From assembly GCA_007119965.1 (NCBI GenBank), contig SKOR01000024.1, positions 1-54,663 of the forward strand: DNA of 54,663 bases, given 5' to 3'. The notes beneath the pieces were generated by a model. That model ran no database searches and was not told where the DNA came from. It saw only the letters and a list, made by a program, of their open reading frames with translations. Both the position numbers and the translations under genes were made by a program. Numbering within the stretch: the first letter of the stretch is position 1; each line of letters opens with the position of its first letter. Origin of the DNA: Syntrophomonadaceae bacterium (GTDB taxonomy: Bacteria; Bacillota; Dethiobacteria; DTU022). Below are positions 41,584 through 51,083 of this stretch, piece by piece.

Positions 41584-42486
41584 ATGAACCGGCCGATAAG
41601 CGGCTCTCAAACCTGGAACGGCCTGCACAACCCTGAACTCGAACCCTTTGAAGCTGACGTGACTGTGCTGGGGCTTCCTTTTGATGAAGCTGCATCATAC
41701 CGCAGGGGGGCTGCGGCGGCTCCTGACCGGATCAGGGAAATTTCGGTGCACGTCCCGCCGACAACCGAGGAAGGCTGTTCACTGGAACATCTGCGCGTCC
41801 TTGACCTGGGCAACCTTTCCCCTGAAGGGATGAACCAGGTTGATTACTTTAAAATGGTCGAACAAAAAGCGGCCGAGCTTTTCAGGGTCACTTTTCCCAC
41901 TTTCCTCGGCGGCGATCATTCTGTAACCATTCCCCTGCTTAACGCCGCTGCAGGTATCTGGGGCGATGAACTGGGCATAATCCACCTCGATGCCCATCTC
42001 GACCTCTGCGCTGAACTGGACGGCAACCTGCTATCCCACGGATGCACGCACCGGCGGATCCTGGAAAAAAATAACCTGCCCCTGGGGCAGGTATATTTTA
42101 TCGGTATCCGTTCATTTGAAACACAGGAACTGCAGTTTTTGGAGAATCAACAGGCAAACATTTATACGGCAGCCCACATTTGCAGGGAAGGAATTGCCCC
42201 TACCGCTCAGGAAGTATGCCGCGGCCTGGAAAAACACAAGGCAGTGTACCTGACACTGGACATTGACTTTTTGGACCCGTCAGCCGCACCGGGTACGGGC
42301 ACGCCCAAACCGGGCGGCTTCAGTTCCAGGGATCTCCTGTTATTTCTACGTTACTTTGCTGAACTGCCCCTGATCGGCCTGGACGTTGTAGAGGTATCGC
42401 CACCGCTGGATCACAGCGATATAACCTCTTTTGCCGCTCAGCGGGCAATTACCGAAACCTGGGGGCAGCTTTTCAACTGCCGCTGA
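41584..42486 (+). CDS. Agmatinase/arginase-family (ureohydrolase) enzyme
   Basis: A 300-residue binuclear Mn enzyme that hydrolyses guanidino compounds, with agmatine to putrescine and urea the most likely. Metal ligands are visible: GGDHS, IHLDAHLDL and DIDFLDP, with APGTGTPKPGG. SHGCTHRR takes the place of the usual substrate loop, which may shift specificity, so formiminoglutamase or another guanidine hydrolase is possible. GAAGTGAT precedes the ATG. A 7-bp CCTGCAG/CTGCAGG hairpin occurs around 41490-41530 upstream. Confidence 0.87.
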   Translation: MNRPISGSQTWNGLHNPELEPFEADVTVLGLPFDEAASYRRGAAAAPDRIREISVHVPPTTEEGCSLEHLRVLDLGNLSPEGMNQVDYFKMVEQKAAELFRVTFPTFLGGDHSVTIPLLNAAAGIWGDELGIIHLDAHLDLCAELDGNLLSHGCTHRRILEKNNLPLGQVYFIGIRSFETQELQFLENQQANIYTAAHICREGIAPTAQEVCRGLEKHKAVYLTLDIDFLDPSAAPGTGTPKPGGFSSRDLLLFLRYFAELPLIGLDVVEVSPPLDHSDITSFAAQRAITETWGQLFNCR

Positions 42487-42499
42487 CTCTTTTGTGCGA

Positions 42500-42538
42500 A
42501 ACCGGCGGACCGCTTGCAAAGCAGGTCTCCTGCCGGTT
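42500..42538. terminator. Hairpin between the agmatinase-like gene and the beta-helix lipoprotein gene
   Basis: AACCGGC (42500-42506) and GCCGGTT (42532-42538) close a stem extended by GACC/GGTC. It lacks a T run, so termination is uncertain. It ends at the stop of the minus-strand gene. Confidence 0.45.
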
Positions 42539-44240
42539 ACTGTTCGTCCTCTTCATCCTGATCATTGTCTTCAACTTCTTCAATATCTTCGACATCTTCA
42601 GGTATATTGCCGCTGTAGATGTTGTCGTCGGGATCGTTTAAATCGATGCTGGCATCCCCAAAACCGATAAAAGAACCGCCCAGGTTTGCTTCGTTATCAG
42701 TGAATTCATTATCCCTGAGCGTAACAACTGATTCTTCATAAGCGACAAGCCCTCCGCCAAACTCGAGGGCATAGTTACCGGAAAACAGGTTTCCCGTAAC
42801 CTCGGCCGAAGAACCGAGAACCAGGATCACCGCACCGCCCGATCCTTCCCGGGCAGAGTTATCGGTCAGCATATTGTTCCTCAGGGTCAGGGCTGATCTT
42901 TGAACAAACAAACCGCCCCCGGTGCTGGCCTGGTTGGCGCTAATCGTATTGTCTTCCAGAAATGCCGTTGAGCCTTCACCGATTACCATAGCGCCGCCTG
43001 CCCGTCCGGCAATGTTTTCATCAATAATATTCCCGACAAGATCAGGTTCAGAGCCGTTGAGAATCGCTATCCCGCCGCCATCCTGCTGAACCAGGTTTTT
43101 GTATATGTTATTGCTGTTGATGGAAGGCGAAGATTCGCTGACATATATACCGCCGCCGCCGTAGAGTACCGTGTTTTCAGAAATAATATTATCGATTATT
43201 GTCGGCTGAGAACCTTCAATAACCGCAATGCCTCCACCGCTTTCTTCGGTGTAATTTTTATTGACCTGGTTGTTGCTGATTGTCGGCGCCGCTTCTCCGG
43301 AAACGGCAATACCACCACCGTAATTTGCGGCGGTATTTCTTGAGATATCATTGCCATCAATTGTCGGAGAAGCATCGACTACCGAAATACCTCCACCGGT
43401 CCAGATCGAAGCATTATTGTGAATAGAATTCCCGGTGATCATGGCATCTGACTTCCACACGGCTATCCCGCCGCCGCCGGTAGCAGAGTTGTTGTGAATT
43501 TCATTTCCGCTGATTGAGGGAGAAGAACCGTAATCAACTGAAATTGCAGCCCCGAGGTATTGAGACCGGTTTTGCCGGAAGAGATTATCTTCAATAACCG
43601 GGCTTGACTCCCAGACCGTGATCCCCCCACCGCTGTACGATGCATTGTTTTCTATGGTATTGTTGCTGATAAAGGGGGCAGAATTGCCCATAACAGCGAT
43701 TCCCCCGCCATCCAGGTCCACGTTATTGCCGGAAATCACGTTATTAGTAATGGTCGGAGAACTTGCACCGGTAACATATATGCCTCCACCGAAGAAGCCC
43801 TCGTTTACGACTTCCTCTCCTTCCTCTTCATAAGCAACCTGTCCCCTGGTGCCAACTCCACTGGTAATGGTAAAACCCAGTAAAACAGCATCTTCACTTT
43901 CACCGCCCCGGAAGGTGACAACTGAGCCCCTTTTCCGGCCGTCAATAATTGTTTCCGCAACGACACCAGGATCTTCCGGGTCTGTGCTGCGGATCGTGAT
44001 GTTTTTGCCCGAAAAATCGATTTGCTCGTAGTAAACACCGGGTTCTACAACTATAGTATCGCCATCTTCAGCTTCATCGATTGCCGCCTGGATGGTGCGG
44101 TGATCGCCGGGAACCGAGATATCGGTGTCAAACAAGGTACAACCTGCGGTCAAAACAACCAGGCCGGCTGCAACCAGTGCAGCGGCCGCCAGGCTTATTA
44201 TTTTTAAACTGCGGGACTTGCCTCCGCTGTGCTCTTTCAT
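42537..44240 (-). CDS. Parallel beta-helix repeat surface lipoprotein (NosD-like)
   Basis: 567 residues. A signal peptide ends at lipobox LTAGC (Cys34). An N-terminal DHRTIQAAIDEAEDGDTIVV cap (the NosD-type start of a coil) follows. Then come about fifteen coils of roughly 25 residues with the pattern GGGI.V....P.I..N.I..N, predicting a right-handed beta-helix, and an Asp/Glu-rich tail. It is likely displayed on the membrane surface. Such helices can bind polysaccharides or partners, but no catalytic residues are apparent. AAAGGAGC precedes the ATG. Confidence 0.85.
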   Translation of the reverse strand: MKEHSGGKSRSLKIISLAAAALVAAGLVVLTAGCTLFDTDISVPGDHRTIQAAIDEAEDGDTIVVEPGVYYEQIDFSGKNITIRSTDPEDPGVVAETIIDGRKRGSVVTFRGGESEDAVLLGFTITSGVGTRGQVAYEEEGEEVVNEGFFGGGIYVTGASSPTITNNVISGNNVDLDGGGIAVMGNSAPFISNNTIENNASYSGGGITVWESSPVIEDNLFRQNRSQYLGAAISVDYGSSPSISGNEIHNNSATGGGGIAVWKSDAMITGNSIHNNASIWTGGGISVVDASPTIDGNDISRNTAANYGGGIAVSGEAAPTISNNQVNKNYTEESGGGIAVIEGSQPTIIDNIISENTVLYGGGGIYVSESSPSINSNNIYKNLVQQDGGGIAILNGSEPDLVGNIIDENIAGRAGGAMVIGEGSTAFLEDNTISANQASTGGGLFVQRSALTLRNNMLTDNSAREGSGGAVILVLGSSAEVTGNLFSGNYALEFGGGLVAYEESVVTLRDNEFTDNEANLGGSFIGFGDASIDLNDPDDNIYSGNIPEDVEDIEEVEDNDQDEEDEQ

Positions 44241-44293
44241 TATTTTGCTCCTTTCAACTTGGCAAAATCAACCTCTTTTTATTCTGATTCCAG

Positions 44294-45679
44294 TTACTCC
44301 AGGACTAAATCATCCGGAGTATTCTGCAGGTAATTATTGTCATCCGGGTCGCTTAAATCCAGGGTAGAGTCTTCCGAGGCCCATATTGCGCCGCCACCTT
44401 CAACACCCTGTGCGTCATTGTTTTCAAAAGTGTTTAAACTGAAAAGCGGGGATGAGTTATAAACAGCCGCACCTCCGCCTAAGTGCTCTGATATGTTATC
44501 AATAAAGCTGTTATCTTCGATAACCGGGGAGGAGCCTTCCATATAAAGGCCGCCGCCGGCAATCGAAGCTACATTCGCAGTTATCCTGTTCCCGATAATT
44601 CTCAGGGTAGTGTTGAAGGAATTAACTATAAACAGACCGGCGCCGTTAGCCGCACGGTTCCTGGCGAAAGTATTATCTTCTATGATGGGCTCCGATTCTT
44701 CAATCAGTATGCCGCCGCCATTGCGCTCGGCGATATTGCCGATCACCTCGTTACCCTGTATCGTGGGGGATGAATTAACTGCGACTACAATTCCCCCGCC
44801 GAGCCTTTCAGCAACATTTTCTGCAATGCGGTTGCCAATAATTGTCGGAGATGAGTTGGAAATTATAACCATACCGCTGCCCATTTCAGCCCGGTTCCTG
44901 GCAATCGTATTGCCCTCAACATGGGGGGATGACTCTTCAATAAATAAACCTCCGCCCAAGAAGCCCGAGTTGCCGATAATCGTATTGTTCAAGATAGTCG
45001 GCGAAGAATCAAATATTGCTATTCCGGCGCCAAATTCGGCGGTGTTATCTTCAACTATACATTTTTCTATGACCGGCGAGCTGCCTCCTGAAATAAGAAT
45101 TCCACTGCCCCTGGTCACAGTAAGCCCGCTCAGGACGGCACCTTCGTCTTCGCCGCTGCGAAACGAAACGACGGAACCGCTGTTGCCGCCGTCGATAATG
45201 GTCTGGTCGACCACATTACGGTCATCAGGGTCGATACTGCGCAGAGTGATATTCTTGCCGTTAAAATCAATGTTTTCCCTGTAGGTGCCAATATCTATCA
45301 CAATCTCATCACCGTCTTCAGCAGCATCAATAGCCTCCTGGATCGTATCATACCTGTCGGGGACGGTTACAGCAGAACCGTTCAGGGAAGGGGCGACAAA
45401 CAGGGCTGCCGCTATAACAGCAACGGCAGCTAGAGCGGTGACAATATATTTAACCTTGCTGCCGGCAGGCTTGGCCTGTTCAGCTGCGCCGGGTTCAGTT
45501 TGTTTATCTGCTGTCTGAACAGTCTTTTCGGGGTCTTTGGATTGTCCTGCCTGCTGCACTTCGCCATGAGCTTTTTCTCCTGCCCCCTCAGCTTCATCTT
45601 CAGGCACATAACCGCAGTACGGGCAAAAATCAAATTCATTTGGATCATAATTCATACCGCAACTTTTACAATCTGTCAT
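44294..45679 (-). CDS. Parallel beta-helix protein with an N-terminal zinc ribbon and membrane anchor
   Basis: 461 residues. The start has a zinc ribbon (CKSCGMN...CPYCG, Cys 4, 7, 19, 22), then a polar linker, a membrane segment (about 76-96) and an external beta-helix of about ten coils. The helix begins DRYDTIQEAIDAAEDGDEI, like the neighbour. Both proteins end with a D(L/N).DPDDN.Y..N.P.D block. The zinc ribbon should face the cytosol. It starts the pair with the next beta-helix gene 53 bases downstream. Confidence 0.85.
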   Translation of the reverse strand: MTDCKSCGMNYDPNEFDFCPYCGYVPEDEAEGAGEKAHGEVQQAGQSKDPEKTVQTADKQTEPGAAEQAKPAGSKVKYIVTALAAVAVIAAALFVAPSLNGSAVTVPDRYDTIQEAIDAAEDGDEIVIDIGTYRENIDFNGKNITLRSIDPDDRNVVDQTIIDGGNSGSVVSFRSGEDEGAVLSGLTVTRGSGILISGGSSPVIEKCIVEDNTAEFGAGIAIFDSSPTILNNTIIGNSGFLGGGLFIEESSPHVEGNTIARNRAEMGSGMVIISNSSPTIIGNRIAENVAERLGGGIVVAVNSSPTIQGNEVIGNIAERNGGGILIEESEPIIEDNTFARNRAANGAGLFIVNSFNTTLRIIGNRITANVASIAGGGLYMEGSSPVIEDNSFIDNISEHLGGGAAVYNSSPLFSLNTFENNDAQGVEGGGAIWASEDSTLDLSDPDDNNYLQNTPDDLVLE

Positions 45680-45821
45680 CTTTAAACCCCTCTCAAAAGC
45701 GAAACCTCAGTTTTGCTATTTAGATTTCACCTGCGCATACTTATTTATCATTCACTTATATTAACACGTTATATACTCATTAAACAAGGGGCAGTACCAA
45801 CTGAAATACAGACAAATAAGA

Positions 45822-45851
45822 CCATCACCACTTGTTTTCGCAGGATGATGG
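45822..45851 (-). terminator. Possible terminator after the repeat lipoprotein gene
   Basis: CCATCA (minus-strand arm, 45846-45851) and TGATGG (45822-45827) flank an 18-base loop and are followed by TCTTATTTGT. The stem is only 6 bp. It lies before the promoter region of the zinc-ribbon beta-helix gene. Confidence 0.3.
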
Positions 45852-45878
45852 CCCCGGCTTTAAAGTCAGGCTGACGGG

Positions 45879-46805
45879 TCACCGTTCAGCAATAGTTTTC
45901 AGCACCGGACGGTCCGGATCATCCCGGTATGTAAAAACTACCTCCGACCCATCGACAAGATGATCTGCATTTAGATCTTCGCCAAGGGCAAAGGCTTGAA
46001 AATACCGGATTTCCACAGACTGGGCGTCAATAATACCGACCAGCGTGCCGTGCAGGACTTCGCCTTCTTTGGGTTCATCGACAGCTTCTATTGATTCGAT
46101 AACCGCCCTTTGCCCGGTTTCCGTAATGGTAAAGGCTACTGTTGAGCCATCTTCAATATCATCCATCGAAACCCCTTCACCAAGCATGAAGGCCCTGTTG
46201 ATATCAATTTCCACGGATCGGGAATCGATCTGTCCGACGTAGGTACCTTCACCGGTCAGGATTCCTTCGTCACCGCTTACCGGTTCTTCAACCACTGTAA
46301 CTGAGAGCAGGAGCAGCCGTTGACCTTCATCGCTGTAAGTAATTTCAACCCTTGAGCCATCGGCGATATTATCCACCTTAACATCCTCACTGAGAGCAAA
46401 GGCCGCAGGATGACCGTTAAGTTGAATTTCCACTGAATGGTTATCGATTTGGCCAACATAAACACCTTCCGCCCGGATAACCTCTTCCTGATCCCCTACC
46501 GGTTCGATTGAACGAAGGACAAAGCGCCCTTCCTGTTCAACATAAGAAATAAGTACCGCTGAGCCGTCGCTGATACCGGAGACGACCAGGCCTTCTCCCA
46601 GGGCAAAATTTATAGTCTGGCCGGCTACTTCTATTTCTACCGACTGGCTGTCAGTCTGGCCGACCAGGATGGCTTCATCTTCATGGACTACCTGTTCCTC
46701 ATGGACTTCCGCTTCTAAATCATCAGGCCGGCAGCCTGATCCAAAAAGCATTAATGCCAGAACCAGTAACGTAAGGAGAAACCTAACGCCCAATTTAGCT
46801 GTCAT
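45879..46805 (-). CDS. Lipoprotein with four ~70-residue tandem repeats, function unknown
   Basis: 308 residues. A signal peptide ends at lipobox GSGC (Cys25). Four repeats start near residues 47, 117, 188 and 255. Each contains VG.(I/T)D..SVEI, then FALGE and I.DGS.V.I.Y, which suggests small beta domains. The family is not recognised. The ATG at 46805 has GGGGGAGG about seven bases upstream; an earlier in-frame start is less likely. It lies upstream of two beta-helix genes with the same orientation. Confidence 0.82.
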   Translation of the reverse strand: MTAKLGVRFLLTLLVLALMLFGSGCRPDDLEAEVHEEQVVHEDEAILVGQTDSQSVEIEVAGQTINFALGEGLVVSGISDGSAVLISYVEQEGRFVLRSIEPVGDQEEVIRAEGVYVGQIDNHSVEIQLNGHPAAFALSEDVKVDNIADGSRVEITYSDEGQRLLLLSVTVVEEPVSGDEGILTGEGTYVGQIDSRSVEIDINRAFMLGEGVSMDDIEDGSTVAFTITETGQRAVIESIEAVDEPKEGEVLHGTLVGIIDAQSVEIRYFQAFALGEDLNADHLVDGSEVVFTYRDDPDRPVLKTIAER

Positions 46806-47080
46806 AAAAAAACCTCCCCCGCCGGGCATCTTATTCTTTAGACCACCGGCTGCAGAAACCGGTTCCACTCTTCAACAAACAATAAACTATTCTGCGAGAT
46901 CATAATACTAAGCCCACCGGTGTTTGTCAATTTGGCCAGGCCCCGCCACTGAATAGAGGTCCCGCTCTGACAGGATGCGTTTTACACCTTTACCCGCACC
47001 CGGGCAGACATTTTTGATTATTATTAGTTAAAAGGAATTAGCCGCCCGGTTGGAGAATAAGCCATACGGAGGGGATACCT

Positions 47081-48031
47081 GTGGAACAAAAAATTCGCGT
47101 AGGGATCAGTTCGTGTTTGCTCGGAAACCCCGTTCGCTACGACGGCGGCCATAAACATGACCGCTATTTTACCGACATCCTGGCTGATTACTTCCACTTT
47201 GTCGCAGTTTGCCCCGAAGTTGAGTGCGGCCTTCCCGTCCCGCGTGAAACCATGCGTTTAACCGGTGACCCGGAAAACCCGAAACTGCTCACATCGAGAA
47301 GCAGTATCGACCATACAGACAGGATGCTCCGCTTCTGCGCTGAAAAAGTCCGCCAGCTTGAAAATGAAAACCTCTGCGCCTTCATCTTTAAAAAAGACTC
47401 GCCGAGCTCCGGCCTGCACAGGGTTAAGGTATACGGGGAGTCGGGGCAGGCACAAAAAATCGGACGGGGCCTTTTTGCCGCGGCACTGGTCAACCGTTTT
47501 CCACTGCTGCCGGTAGAAGAAGAGGGACGTTTGCATGACGCCAACCTTCGTGAAAACTTTATCGAAAGAATTTTTTGTTATAACCGCTGGAAAATATTCT
47601 TAAGGGAAAACCCGGACTACAAAAAGCTGATAGACTTTCACACCCGCCACAAACTGCAGCTGTTGGCCCACAGCCCAAAGCATACTTCAAAAATGGGTAA
47701 ATTGGTTGCCGCAGGAAAAACCCTGCCAGGGGAAGAGCTGCTGGAAAACTACGAGTTAAACCTGATGGAAGCCCTTGCCTTAAAAGCAACCGTCAAAAAA
47801 AACGTCAACGTTCTTTACCACCTGGCAGGCCATTTTAAGAAACTAATCACCGGTGATGAAAAAGCTGAACTAATTGAGTTAATCGATAATTATGCCCATC
47901 ACCTGGCGCCCCTGGTCGTGCCGCTGACCCTGGTCAGTCACTATGTGCGCAAACACGAGGTTTCTTACCTGCAAAACCAGACTTACCTAGAGCCTCATCC
48001 GGCTGAATTAATGCTCCGTAACCACGTTTAA
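47081..48031 (+). CDS. DUF523 and DUF1722 domain protein (YbgA-like)
   Basis: 316 residues. An N-terminal DUF523 domain (ISSCLLGNPVRYDGGHKHD, AVCPEVECGLPVPRE, FKKDSPSSG) with conserved Cys and an Asp-rich core is fused to a C-terminal DUF1722 helical domain (about 190-310). The function of neither domain is firmly known to me; the fused form occurs widely in bacteria. The start is GTG at 47081 after GGAGGGG. It is single, with the FakA-like gene 86 bases downstream. Confidence 0.87.
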   Translation: MEQKIRVGISSCLLGNPVRYDGGHKHDRYFTDILADYFHFVAVCPEVECGLPVPRETMRLTGDPENPKLLTSRSSIDHTDRMLRFCAEKVRQLENENLCAFIFKKDSPSSGLHRVKVYGESGQAQKIGRGLFAAALVNRFPLLPVEEEGRLHDANLRENFIERIFCYNRWKIFLRENPDYKKLIDFHTRHKLQLLAHSPKHTSKMGKLVAAGKTLPGEELLENYELNLMEALALKATVKKNVNVLYHLAGHFKKLITGDEKAELIELIDNYAHHLAPLVVPLTLVSHYVRKHEVSYLQNQTYLEPHPAELMLRNHV

Positions 48032-48117
48032 GTTAGTCCGCAATTCGCAGTCCGGGCAAACTTATGGTATTATTCAGTTAAATAGTAATCAATACTCTTT
48101 TTACGGGAGACTGAACA

Positions 48118-49803
48118 TTGAGCACTGCAGCTAAGACAGGCTACGGAGAAACCCTGCATGCAAGCGATTTTAAAAAAATGATCCTCGGGGCCACCTATTT
48201 TTTTGAGCGGGAAGTAGAAAATATCAACGCTTTAAATGTTTTCCCCGTTCCCGATGGCGACACAGGAACTAATATGAGCCTGACCCTTAAGGCCGCTGCC
48301 GAGGGCTCCGCCGCCTATGATGGGCATTCAATAGGTGAGCTTTCTGAAATAGTAGCCTCGAAAGCCCTGATGGGTGCCAGGGGCAATTCCGGGGTAATCC
48401 TGTCTCAGATCCTGCGCGGCATAGCCCGCGGCCTAAGAAAAAAAGATTATATTTCTCCCGGTGAACTGAGCAAGGCATTCCAGTACGGGGTGGTCTATGC
48501 TTACAAGGCAGTTTCCAAGCCGGTTGAAGGGACAATCCTGACTGTGGCGCGGGAAATGGCGCGCGGCATCTATTCTGCTGCCCGCAAAGGGGATAACCTG
48601 TACGGAAGTATAGAAGAAGCAATAAAAAATGGCAGGACAGCTCTTGATAAAACAACAGATATGCTTCCTGAACTTAAAGAAGCAGGGGTCGTCGATGCCG
48701 GGGGCTTAGGCCTGCTGGTATTCCTGGAAGGCTGCCTTTTTGCCCTGAAGCGTTCATTAACCGATGTCCTGAGCCATAAGCCTACAGCTTTGCCGGAAAC
48801 ATCTGCTTCAGAAGTTATTCATGCAGCGGGCGCAGCAGGGACTCTGAACCTTGACCACCCATACTGCACAGAAATGATTGTGAAAGCAAAATCAAGGACC
48901 TTTGATGATTTGGAAGCAAACCTTTCTGCTTACGGGGATTCCCTGCTCATTGCAACAGACAACCATATTGCAAAGATTCACATCCATACTGCAGCACCTG
49001 GGGATGTCCTGCAGCTGGCCCTTGAATACGGCACCCTGCACGACATAAAAATTGACAATATGCAGGATCAGCACCGCCAGGCATCCGCTGCAGCCCCGAA
49101 AACCACAGGATCCGTAATTCTGCCCGGACCGGACCGCCGGGAAACAGGAGATACCGGTATTATTTCCGTATCCTTCGGGGAAGGCTTCAGGGAAATTTTC
49201 CTCAGCCTCGGGGCGGATGAAATCGTCTTTGGCGGACAGACCATGAACCCCAATGTCAATGATCTGCTCAGTGCAGTGGAGAACCTGCCGCAGGATTCAG
49301 CAATTATCCTTCCCAACAATAAAAATATTATCCTGGTGGCCGAACAGGTCAAAGAGTTGACTGAAAAACAGGTTGAAGTGCTTGAAACAAAAACCCTGCC
49401 CGAAGGATTGGCTGCGCTGCTTGCTCACAACCCCCACCAGCCGACTGCCGATAATATTGAAAAAATGCGGGAGAGCATAATACGTGTGGAAACCGGATTA
49501 GTTACTTATGCAACCAGGAATGCAGTAGTTCAGGGGGCGAGTGTAAAACAGGGGCAGTACCTGGGGCTGGCCGGGGACGACATTATCATCACCGCTGAAA
49601 ATTTGGACCAGGCTGCACTGGAACTGGCCCGGGCTATAGCCGGCCCCGGAAAAGATATAATCACAATATTTTACGGCCAGGATATCTCCCGTAAAGATGC
49701 CTCGTCTCTGGCCGCAGCTATCGAGAAAGAATACCCCGGCCTGGAGATAGAGATCCATTACGGGGGCCAGCCGATTTATTACTACATCTTTTCCGTAGAG
49801 TAA
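48118..49803 (+). CDS. fakA: FakA/YloV-like fatty-acid kinase with DAK2 domain
   Basis: 561 residues. The N-terminal DAK2 kinase domain has NVFPVPDGDTGTNMSLTL near residues 41-58 and ALMGARGNSGVILSQ. The middle and C-terminal FakA domains follow, with the HTAAPGDV loop. In S. aureus FakA phosphorylates fatty acids held by FakB proteins. No fakB lies in the window. The start is TTG at 48118. Its end overlaps the zur-like gene by 22 bases on the other strand. Confidence 0.85.
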   Translation: MSTAAKTGYGETLHASDFKKMILGATYFFEREVENINALNVFPVPDGDTGTNMSLTLKAAAEGSAAYDGHSIGELSEIVASKALMGARGNSGVILSQILRGIARGLRKKDYISPGELSKAFQYGVVYAYKAVSKPVEGTILTVAREMARGIYSAARKGDNLYGSIEEAIKNGRTALDKTTDMLPELKEAGVVDAGGLGLLVFLEGCLFALKRSLTDVLSHKPTALPETSASEVIHAAGAAGTLNLDHPYCTEMIVKAKSRTFDDLEANLSAYGDSLLIATDNHIAKIHIHTAAPGDVLQLALEYGTLHDIKIDNMQDQHRQASAAAPKTTGSVILPGPDRRETGDTGIISVSFGEGFREIFLSLGADEIVFGGQTMNPNVNDLLSAVENLPQDSAIILPNNKNIILVAEQVKELTEKQVEVLETKTLPEGLAALLAHNPHQPTADNIEKMRESIIRVETGLVTYATRNAVVQGASVKQGQYLGLAGDDIIITAENLDQAALELARAIAGPGKDIITIFYGQDISRKDASSLAAAIEKEYPGLEIEIHYGGQPIYYYIFSVE

Positions 49804-50243
49804 TGTTGTTTGCCGGGCAAACAGTCATGGCATAAACCATATGCCTCCAGAATGTGCTCCTCAATTCTAAAACGGGTAACTTTTTCAATTTCTTTCGAGA
49901 TCAGCTGAAAGTTGCAGCTGCCAAACTCGATTACCCGGCCGCAACCTTTACAAACCAGGTGATGATGGTGATCGCCGGGCCAATTCACCTCGTAGCGAAG
50001 CTGGTTCTTTTTTATAGTAATCGCCCTTAAGAAACCCAATTCCAGGAGCAGATCTACCGTACGGTAGACTGTAGCTATCCCGATCCCGGGATGCTCAGAT
50101 CGAATCCTGGTGAAGATCTGCCTGATGTCGGGGTGCCCCTTTTCACCGGCCAGGTACCTGATAATAGCCAGGCGGGGGCCTGTCAGCTTGTAACCTTGCC
50201 GCTGCAGCCCTTCTTTTGCGGTCTCAATATATATCTCTTTCAT
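49782..50243 (-). CDS. zur: Fur-family metal regulator, probably Zur
   Basis: 153 residues with a winged helix (HPDIRQIFTRIRSEHPGIGIATVYRTVDLL) and a dimer domain holding HHHLVCKGCGR and GLCHDC, two CxxC pairs that bind structural zinc. The Fur-type HHHH cluster follows. As the last gene of a zinc ABC operon with a Fur-family box upstream, it most likely represses zinc uptake. PerR or Fur are alternatives. GGAGG lies before the ATG at 50243. The convergent fakA ends inside it. Confidence 0.85.
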   Translation of the reverse strand: MKEIYIETAKEGLQRQGYKLTGPRLAIIRYLAGEKGHPDIRQIFTRIRSEHPGIGIATVYRTVDLLLELGFLRAITIKKNQLRYEVNWPGDHHHHLVCKGCGRVIEFGSCNFQLISKEIEKVTRFRIEEHILEAYGLCHDCLPGKQHYSTEKM

Positions 50244-50258
50244 CAGCAAACCTCCAAA

Positions 50259-51083
50259 TTAACCCTTAGCTGGCCCGCGCTTCTCCAGCAGGGGTTTTAC
50301 TGCCATAGCAGCAGCGAAAATAGCAGCCAGGATCAGGACAATTGCTGCCCCGGGTGGAACGGGGTAATAGTAGGATATAAGCAGGCCGCCGAAGCTGCCG
50401 GTCAAACCGACCGCCAGGGACAGGGCGAGCATACCGCGATAGTTACTGCTCAGACGGTATGCAGCAGCACCCGGGATAACGATCAGGGCAGCCACCAGGA
50501 CTACCCCAACCAGTTGAATCGAAACGATAACCGTCAGGCCCATAGCCGCCAATAACGCCATGTACAGCGGCCCAACCGGCAAACCGGCCGCTTCAGCCAT
50601 TTCTTCGTCAAAACAGATCGCCAGGAGTTCTTTAAAAAACAGCACAACAAAAACAAGAATTACAACCAGGGCCAGGCCCATGTAAATAAGGTCACCGGCC
50701 GAAACGGAGAGGATATTACCGAAAAGCAGGGCAAACAGCTCGGGGTAATATCCTTTAAAAGTGCTGATCAGGGTGATACCCAGAGCCATGCCTGAAGCAT
50801 AAAATATGCCGATTACTGTATCTTCACTGATTTTACCGATCCTGCTGATGTAACCTGTGCTCATTGCCGTCCCCACGGCAAAAATGCTGCCCGTCAGAAC
50901 CGGATCGGTACCGGTTACCAGACCGAGGGAAATCCCCCCCAGGGCAGTATGTGATATTCCGGCGCCCAGAAAAGAAAGGCGCTTCAGAACAACAAAGAAA
51001 GAAATGGTGGAGCACAGTATCCCGACCAGCAGGGCGGCCAGGAGCGCTCTCTGCATAAAGCCGTAAGCCAGGATTTCACTCAC
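50259..51083 (-). CDS. znuB: Zinc ABC transporter permease
   Basis: A 274-residue permease of the ABC-3 family with eight or nine membrane segments. Conserved stretches are KRLSFLGAGISHTALGG, DTVIGIFYASGMALG and LVVAALIVIPGAAA. It moves Zn(II) delivered by the lipoprotein. The GTG at 51083 (after GAGGTG) overlaps the ATPase stop by eight bases, which supports coupling. Manganese is a possible alternative ligand for this family. Confidence 0.9.
   Translation of the reverse strand: MSEILAYGFMQRALLAALLVGILCSTISFFVVLKRLSFLGAGISHTALGGISLGLVTGTDPVLTGSIFAVGTAMSTGYISRIGKISEDTVIGIFYASGMALGITLISTFKGYYPELFALLFGNILSVSAGDLIYMGLALVVILVFVVLFFKELLAICFDEEMAEAAGLPVGPLYMALLAAMGLTVIVSIQLVGVVLVAALIVIPGAAAYRLSSNYRGMLALSLAVGLTGSFGGLLISYYYPVPPGAAIVLILAAIFAAAMAVKPLLEKRGPAKG

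Noticed and set aside
44610-45284. Long plus-strand open frame of 224 codons
   Set aside because: It is antisense to the beta-helix gene. The repeated GGG-rich codons of that gene keep the opposite strand open, and no ribosome-binding site or family match is present.
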